Source: Nephromyces sp. MM_2019 (taxonomy: Eukaryota > Apicomplexa > Aconoidasida > Nephromycida). From it: a DNA stretch of 64,000 nucleotides. The notes under the pieces are model-generated. The model did not search any database and was not told the DNA's origin. It was given only the letters and a program-made list of their open reading frames with translations. Shown one piece after another: positions 56,193-64,000 of this stretch (positions are counted from its first letter, which is position 1; every line of letters starts with the position of its first letter). The position numbers and the translations under genes are program-made. The stretch lies in contig JADHZB010002150.1 in NCBI GenBank assembly GCA_015657535.1, forward strand, positions 80,278-144,277. Reading direction: 5' to 3'.

Positions 56193-58050
56193 TTATTGTA
56201 GTGCTTATGGCTCGTAAATGAATTAGGCAAACAAAAATACAGTAATATTTAAATCGTATAATCACACACAATCACACACACACATATATATATATACAAA
56301 CCTACCCATGCACACCGAGCACTACTCATTACCTACACTCACCTAAACATTCACACCATTTTCCCAACATATATTATGTGCATGATATAAACATTTAATT
56401 TTTTTAATACTTGAAACATAATGAATCGTAAGTTTTTATATACTTATAAAAACACATCAGATATTATGTACAAAAGCAATTAGTTAAACTTTTGATTACT
56501 ATAATTCAATGACAACAAATTTTATTTTAAAAAAATTGACTTTTCTTATTAATTGCTATTATTGATGAATCTCTAAAAATAAAAAACCCAGATATAAAAT
56601 CCCAAATTGCATTTGGGAATATATATTCTAGCTTGAACTATTATAATAAATTATTTTTAAAATTATATAGAAATGACAGTACTTAAAAATCTACACAAAA
56701 ACCGACAATGCTATCAACAATACATAAATTTCTTAATGTTTAACTTTTTGTAAATATTTTATTGGGCAATACTTAATCTCAATAAATCTAAATACATGAG
56801 TGGATATATGGCTGTATAATTTAGGTTGGAGTAAACAGAATTTTAAACAATAACAAAGCATCATATCTTTAAGAGCAATATATTTCCATATACATATAAA
56901 TTTAGATATGTATATAAAATTATTATCTGACTTTGTACTAAAACATCATTAAAGTGAGTCATCATCACGAACAACATATTTAGATAAATCTACTATAATA
57001 TACAATTCGATTTTCCATTCTTACTCACATACATATAATCATACATATCATATGATGATCATATAAAGTTATACACGTAATAATATACATAACTATCACA
57101 TGGAACACTATATTGTACTCGACTCATAACAGCAATTGTGTAATGACTTCTTTATTATTAGCCACTGGTATTATCATAATTAATAATTGACTCTCAAAAA
57201 TACACATATTAAAATTTATTTATAGTAATGTGTATAAATTTAATTAACTGTAGTTAGTATTAGGAAATTAAGATGTAATTATAATGTGTAAATGTATTTT
57301 ATTTAAGTTGTATATAAAAATTAAGTTAAATTTATTGAATATACTCAGACTTCTACAAATATCTATAAAGTATGTTTTGCATATATATTTTATAAAGAAA
57401 TAATATATACCTATTATTAAGGTTGTGTGCTTGTAAATCAATTTTAATTTTTCTAAACTATAATATAACTAATAGTTATTCAGTATAAATTTCTGCATTG
57501 ATGTGTAATTTTCAGAAAAAAATTTATACAATATCACACTATATCATCATCTATTTTATAATTTGATTAAAATTTGTGAATTGTAGTGCGTAGCATAACC
57601 ATTTAAATGTTTTTGTAAGTGCTTTGTTATTGTTGTTATTATACCTAACGAAAATGCACACACATACAGCTACATTTTCACATAACACTTACAACTAACT
57701 ACACATCCAATAAAAAAACACACCAGCACTGAAACACACGCTTAAATAAAATTACACAGACCTAAAACATACAAACACTAATACATACACAAACACACAT
57801 GCACGTGCTTAAAAGCATACACACAAACACGCACACATGCAGGCACTTAAAAGTATACTCACAAACACACACACACACACACACATGTGAAAACTGCGCT
57901 CCTCAAATATCTAAAATTTATCATTTCCAAAATATTATCTACATATAACCAACACGTACATAAATACTCATTAATCGTGAATATTTTACTTTTTTCTTTA
58001 CAATCTTTACAAATTAAGTATTATCCGGAGCAATTACTACAACTTGAAAG
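56193..58050. other. Spacer between M20 copies 4 and 5
   Basis: About 1.9 kb, AT-rich then CA-rich, with a (CA)n run at about 57861-57885. No exon or RNA gene seen. The last 70 bases before copy 5 are shared with copy 6. Confidence 0.5.
57990..58050 (+). promoter_or_regulatory. Conserved upstream block of copy 5 (shared with copy 6)
   Basis: TTTTTTCTTTACAATCTTTACAAATTA, then TATTATCC, GAG, AATTACTACAACTTGAAAG directly before the ATG. The same series stands before copy 6 at about 63758-63821 with few changes, while the DNA further upstream differs. It should include the transcription start region. Confidence 0.5.
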
Positions 58051-61000
58051 ATGTACAAACATTTAGTAATAGTTGCGTGCATGTGCATGTGTGTGGGGGA
58101 AGTGTTTGGCGAGCCAGCAAGTAGTAAGTCGTTTGAGGAGATATTTGCTGATGCAAAGGGTGCAGAAGACTACTTCATACAAACACGCCGTACTTTCCAT
58201 CAGCACCCCGAAACGCGTTTTGAGGAGTACGAAACCTCAGAACTAATCAAGCAATTTCTCCAAGTAAAAATTCATCCTCTATACGTTTATATTGAGTGCT
58301 TTTTGGGGTTAGGTTGGGGTTAGTTTGGGAGACAATTAGGGGGCATATTCTTGGGGACTATAAGAAGTGTAATATGTGAAGTTTGTAGGGATGTTTTGAG
58401 GGAATTTGGTAACCCTTTTTGTAGTCCTCCTGGCAGTATTGGGGTGGTGTTGGTGTTTGTAATTTACAAATTGTTTTGGGAGCTTTGGCATATTATACTG
58501 TTGTGTTTTTTAAAGGGTTCAGGGGCCACTCTAATGCTGTGATATTTGGTGGCTTTTTGGGGATGCTGGGATTTTTTTTGAGGGATTTTAGGGGATATTT
58601 TCTTGTAGTTTGGAAGGGGAAGTGGAGTATATTTAGGGGAGTGTTTGGAGGTGCATTTTGAGATATTTTAGGGTGCATTTGGGAAAAGCACTAGTACAAT
58701 CGTGTGTGTTTTGATTTACTTTTATTATTCGTTTAGGGAAATCCTTTGCTCATGTTTTCTCATTATGTTTTAGTACTACTTTGGTGTGACATTTTCAGAG
58801 TGTAAATTAGTTATATGAGTTATCCCATTATTTAATTATTACACTTTTAATCCATAGTTTAAGAACACTGGAGATAATTCCTTGATTCATGCCATGTACT
58901 ACTATGTATTTGGAATTGTAATAGAATTTAGAACATAGGTTACTTTATGTGTATCCGGGAGTGCTTATTTATTGCTAAGATAACTATTCAATGTGTATTA
59001 GCTTGTAGAAACCCAATCACAGTATGATCTCAAAACTATGTTAAACTTGTCAACATAAAATATATATTTAAAACATTTAGGGATTTATTGAGCAACATCC
59101 AGATATATTTATATATTACAGACTTATATGTGCACAACACACTCATGTATATTGTATAATATTAATCCATGTTTGTATGCTTTAATATCAACCTTTTTAT
59201 CTATACATTTGTACACTTTTCTTAGCATTATCTATTCTAACATAGAATATGAGTATATATAAGCACTGGATTGTAATTATATTCACATTTTATCAATAAT
59301 TATGATGTCTGTAATACAGGAAAACAACATCACATATACTGAAGGATGGGGTGTTGATAAATTTAATACTAGTCGAGGAGGTACTGGTGTCATAGCAGAT
59401 GTCGGTACAGGCCATCAGCCCTGTGTAATCGTTAGGGCTGATATTGATGCTTTACCTGTCTTTGAAAAGGTTAGACAATAAAATATATGTGATATACACA
59501 ATTCTAAGATATACTCTATATAGCACAGTTTGTTTTTACATACACCCATTAAATAAGCCAATGAAGCTTTGAATATTTTATATATATATATATATATTAT
59601 TTACACACATATTATTATAAAACTAGTTATGAGAATCATTCACTCAATTTATTTAGACAAAATTTGATTTCAAATCTACACACCCTGGAAGAATGCATGC
59701 CTGTGGACATGATGCACACACAACCATGGCTCTAGGTGCTGCATACTTAGCTAAACAATATGAAAGTGAGATGGAGGTAACTCTTTACACATTTCATATC
59801 TATTGACTTAATACGCTCTAAATAGGTGTGTATAATTTTGTGACGTATAAATATGTGTGTATATAATTAAAATACCCATACGCTACATTAAGCCTTGAAT
59901 ATTTATGTGTGTGTATGTATAAATTAAATATTTTTTCAGGGTACTATACGATTTATGTTTACACCTGCTGAAGAAGGCGGTGGTGGTGTTAAGATGATGA
60001 TTGATGAAGGTGCATTGGACGTGCATCCAAAACCTCAGAGGGCCTTTGCTTTTCATATATATCCAGCTTACCCAACTGGTACTGTGTATACCAAACCAGG
60101 TGTATTTTATGGTGGTGTTGATCAGTAAGTTTATATAATTTTTTTTACACAAATACATATCTTAGTAAAATTTATACATATTATATACCTCATAATATCG
60201 AACAGTGTGTCGATATTTATAAATGGAATGTATCTATACTTACATATTTGCTCTAGGGTAAATTACTCATTTCTAAAATAATTTATTTCTTTCTATAGTA
60301 TTTATAAATGTAACTATGAGCCCTATGAATGTGTATTATTAATTCAAAATAATTTTCTTTTGTAATGAATCTACACACTGGGTGTGTTTTGACACAAAAT
60401 GAATTTAGTTTACAATCGATTTGCACATATTAAATGTGGAGATTTCGGTACTGAGAAAACCTTTTCTCAGAATAGATGCACACTGTGTGTTTTCCTTGAT
60501 AAGATAAAAGATTCTTTGCATAATCGATATCCACACTATAAAGATGTTTATTAAAACCAAGAAATTGATCTTTTTCTTAATCAAACACACTCTTAAATTT
60601 GCTTCTCACAGTATTAAAATCATTGTTGAAGGGAGAGGTGGACATGGTGCTCTACCCCACATGACTATTGACCCTATCCCGGCCTCATTAGCTATTGTTA
60701 GAGCCCTCTATGATATTTATGCTAGGAGCACACACCCGCAACAAGCCCATGCGGGGCTCGTTGGTGTTACACATTTTGATGTAATCTATACATGGATATC
60801 TCTAATGTGCAAAATCATTGATAAAAATGTATATGTCTATCAAATTGGGTGCATAAACATCTGCTTGTGTGCGTGTTTGCCTATATGTAACCCTTGTATA
60901 TATTCAATTCTGTTTATCTTTCTAAGACGATTACTTTGAATTTATATTTTTAACTTTATACATATAGCCAAGAGAAAAACAAATCCATTTTAATATAAAT

Positions 61001-62177
61001 AGACACACTTTTAATACAAATACTCACACTTTTCATACATATACGCACACTTACTACTTAATATGTACGCTTCTTACACAATATAAACAGGCTACAGAAT
61101 CCATACACACCATAAAGAACACTTGCACCATTAAACTCATACGTACATCCCATACAATATGTATCCTACACATACCTATACTTATCAAAATATATTTACA
61201 CCCTCCAAAATACTTCACACACACAATACTATTACACATATTTCCCCTTTATTTGGTACACTTTAGGCTGGTACAGGTGCACACAATATTATACCAGATA
61301 AAGTTGTTATTGGGGGCACTGTACAGGCAATGAAAACAGTCAAATTGAATGCTATGAAAAAACGAATTGCAGAAATGGCCTCTGCCATTGCTGAGGCCTA
61401 TCAGTGTACAGCAACTATTTCCCATAGGGACACACCTTATATCTCCTTAGAAAATAATGAGGGTATATTTCCCCTATATGCAAAGGTATATTCAAATTCA
61501 AATCTACAGCCTACACACTTAAAAAATACTTACTATACCCTATAATCTTGTCCGTACAATATGATATACACACATAATTTGTATTGTCTATATTTATTAT
61601 ACATACAATTAATCTTACCATTTATATTATAATCCATAGAAATTTATTTCATTTACACAATTCTTAACACACCACACATTATTTAACCCTCAATAGCTTG
61701 TTAGTGAGGGAACCTCAGACAAATCTATCCATTATTGTGACTCTGTATTTGGTGGTGATGATTTTTGTTACTTTGAAGAATCAATACCCTCTGTTTACTC
61801 TTGGCTCGGAATAGGGTACGTATTATACTCATGTACACACATTTACATATACATACATACATACATACGCACACATGCACACATAAAAAAAAATTAAAGA
61901 CAATATCATGATTATGTATGAGTGTGTATATGACAGATGTATACACATAAACACTTAATTATATTACTATATATCTATACTCCTAATATTTTATACAAAT
62001 ATGTGTGTACACAAATAAATTAGCTCGGGCCACTCTACAAATGGTGACCCACCTACAACATTTTCACTCCACAATGCTGAGTTTGCACTGGATGAAGATG
62101 TTATAGCAAGAGGTGCTGCTTTACATACACATATTGCACTCCAGAATATTAAGGATATAAAATCACAATCGAATTAA
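58051..62177 (+). CDS. M20D metallo-amidohydrolase, array copy 5, eight exons
   Basis: Same family. Exons: 58051-58263, 59320-59469, 59657-59776, 59940-60124, 60612-60780, 61267-61485, 61697-61815, 62024-62177; 1,329 bases, 442 residues, stop TAA. Short Cys-rich signal peptide [20 protein letters not shown]. Metal ligands: [34 protein letters not shown]. Lid motif [11 protein letters not shown] complete; [12 protein letters not shown] kept; [10 protein letters not shown] where other copies have PDEV. Intron 1 is the longest in the array (1,056 bases) and G-rich on the coding strand. Very similar to copies 3 and 6 in exon 1. Confidence 0.95.
58305..58356 (+). repeat. G-quadruplex-like G tracts in intron 1 of copy 5
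   Basis: G tracts of 4, 4, 3, 5 and 4 bases at 58305, 58316, 58327, 58339 and 58353, with loops of 7-9 bases, on the coding strand. Such a cluster stands out in DNA of this AT content. Confidence 0.5.
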
Positions 62178-62540
62178 TTATAAAATACAAAAAAAAAAGC
62201 AGTGTGTATTTTTATATATACATGTATATTTTTTATTCATATAATTAGCACTTTAAAATTAAACATAAGCACACATTAAGCTTTTTTAATTAAATTTCTA
62301 TATATGATAAACATTTTTTCTAAACCTATATAAACATACACACTTATATATACATAAACATACACACACATATACGTTCATTAACAAAATTTCTAATTCA
62401 AAACACACACATAATTAATTGACCAAAAGGTTTCACGTTGTATAAAGCACATTATTAATAAATCGTATTGTAATTTTTTTAATAAAATAAATATATCTAA
62501 ACAGTTGGATACATAAATTTTTATGTTTATATTTCATATA

Positions 62541-62576
<36 letters not shown>

Positions 62577-63821
62577 ACTCTGTTGCCTTATATATTTTCC
62601 TAATCAATTTTTTTTTAGTTTTCACAATTTCAAAATTTTATTAAATTAATTTCCATTCAAACTATTTATAATTAAATACAATTAGAAATCAATTTTCCAA
62701 TAAAAAGAGTTGATGTGCAAAAATTATTGTTTTTCATATTTCTGAACAATTTATATTCATGTTCATGTTTTTACATATTTTGGAGTATAATTTTAATGAA
62801 AATCAAACATCTATTGAAAATTTTAGAGATTTGAATTATTTTAGAAATTTTATTAAAATAACATAAATAAGTAAATACCACTCTGAATCTAAAGTAGAAT
62901 CTAAATTGACACAAACATTTGTAAGCAATATATTATTTTCTCTGTTGCACACAAACACACACATACAAAAACAATATGTTATCTTAATTACACACACACT
63001 TATACTCATAAGAACAATAAATTATCTAAATTACTCAAACATTTGTGTTATCTAAATTACACAAACAATCAATCATATAAACTAAAATGTCTATCAAATA
63101 AATTACTCATATATGAATAATATAATTTATACTAGGAATACATATACAACTATCTAATAAGCTATACACAAAATAGTGAAATATAAACTTTACATACAGC
63201 CCCACATAAGCTATATTCTACAAACTCTTAATCATAAAATATAAACTACACACACACAAACCAATACAAACACACACGAAATATAAAATGTAAACTAAAA
63301 TTATGTATACACACACACACGCACATGAATTAGGGAACTGAATCACACACGCGTGTACACACAAGAAACATGAATACATTACAGATATATACATACATAC
63401 ATTGGAATTGTGAGCTTAAATAACACCCACACATACACACACGCAGCCATGTAACACTACACGCATAATAATTCTAAAACTACACACAACAACTTATTAA
63501 AAAAGGCACCCATAAAACAAACACACGCACACAAGCACCACAAAAACTACAATTACTAGCTATACATCAATAAATACACACGTACTTAACGAAAACGTGT
63601 AAACACAGCAAGTATTCTACAATTACATACACATTTAAGCACTCAAACATAAGTAACACATCACCCATGCACTACACTATCGGCAATCACAGTGCATATA
63701 TATTATATCCTCTTGGTATACAAACATTGTTTAAAATTTCTAAATCGCCAACAATTTATATTTTTTCTTTAGAATCTTTACAAATTATATATTATCCAGA
63801 GAAATTACTACAACTTGAAAG
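62178..63821. other. Spacer between M20 copies 5 and 6
   Basis: About 1.6 kb, AT-rich then dominated by CA-type simple sequence on the plus strand, including a (CA)n run at about 62541-62572. No gene seen. Confidence 0.5.
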
Positions 63822-64000
63822 ATGTACAAACATTTAGCAATAGTTGCGTGCATGTGCATGTGTGTGGGGGTAGTATTTGGCAAACCCACAAGTAGTATGT
63901 CATTCGAGGAGATATTTGCTGATGCAAAGGGTGCAGAAGACTACTTCATACAAACACGCCGTACTTTCCATCAGCACCCCGAAACGCGTTTTGAGGAGTA
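63822..64000 (+). CDS. M20D metallo-amidohydrolase, array copy 6, cut by window end
   Basis: First exon only, running off the window. From the ATG at 63822 it encodes a signal peptide ([20 protein letters not shown]) and then [20 protein letters not shown] and [10 protein letters not shown], differing from copy 5 at only a handful of residues, all in the signal region and just after it. Exon 1 of copies 5 and 6 is nearly identical at the DNA level and they share the upstream block, so they are the most recent duplicates of the array. The array continues to the right. Confidence 0.93.
   Translation, partial: MYKHLAIVACMCMCVGVVFGKPTSSMSFEEIFADAKGAEDYFIQTRRTFHQHPETRFEE

Noticed and set aside
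58305..58330. Telomere-like GGGGTTAGG words
   Set aside because: Only two imperfect units inside an intron; no array.
58351..58661. Overlapping frames of about 60 residues in intron 1 of copy 5
   Set aside because: Low-complexity Gly/Leu/Phe translations of a G/T-rich intron; splice sites on both sides join exons 1 and 2 in frame.

Overview
The window is almost entirely nuclear DNA of an AT-rich, intron-rich unicellular eukaryote. Evidence: GT-AG introns of about 65 to 1,050 bases, eukaryote-only genes (spliceosomal DEAH helicase DHX8/Prp22, prefoldin subunit 3, dynein light chain, V-ATPase c'' subunit, ribosomal protein L7), long microsatellite-rich spacers, and the standard code (TAA, TAG and TGA all end genes). 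I cannot name the species. A protist that lives with Rickettsiales-type bacteria would fit; an apicomplexan or other alveolate is only a guess. Gene models were built by hand from homology, splice sites and frame, and most sum to exact multiples of three.

Left part (1-18.3 kb): the 3' end of an unrecognised membrane-protein gene (-), DHX8 in 21 exons (-), a YfcD-like Nudix hydrolase (-), prefoldin 3 (+), dynein light chain (+) and V-ATPase c'' (-).

Middle (19.0-25.6 kb): an intronless block of bacterial type. It holds an ankyrin-repeat protein, a tandem ribbon-helix-helix-like protein, two winged-helix replication-like proteins, a RuvC-like nuclease fragment and a TraA relaxase-helicase. This is the content of a Rickettsiales-type conjugative plasmid or integrated element. 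It lies between the divergent promoters of V-ATPase c'' and an aminotransferase. At least four of its genes are broken by frameshifts or an in-frame stop, which fits a decaying nuclear copy of endosymbiont DNA; an assembly join must be excluded. It also carries a perfect 13-bp palindrome, direct repeats and a bulged 17-bp hairpin just upstream of traA.

Right part (26.3-64 kb): tyrosine-aminotransferase-like gene (+), RPL7 (-), glutaredoxin (+), then a head-to-tail array of six secreted M20D metallo-amidohydrolase genes (hippurate / IAA-amino-acid hydrolase family). Five are complete and the sixth is cut by the window edge. All complete copies have eight exons, and exons 2-7 have identical lengths in every copy (150, 120, 185, 169, 219, 119 bases), so the array arose by tandem duplication of an intron-bearing ancestor. 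Zinc ligands are kept in all five complete copies, but two copies have lost conserved residues around the substrate pocket.
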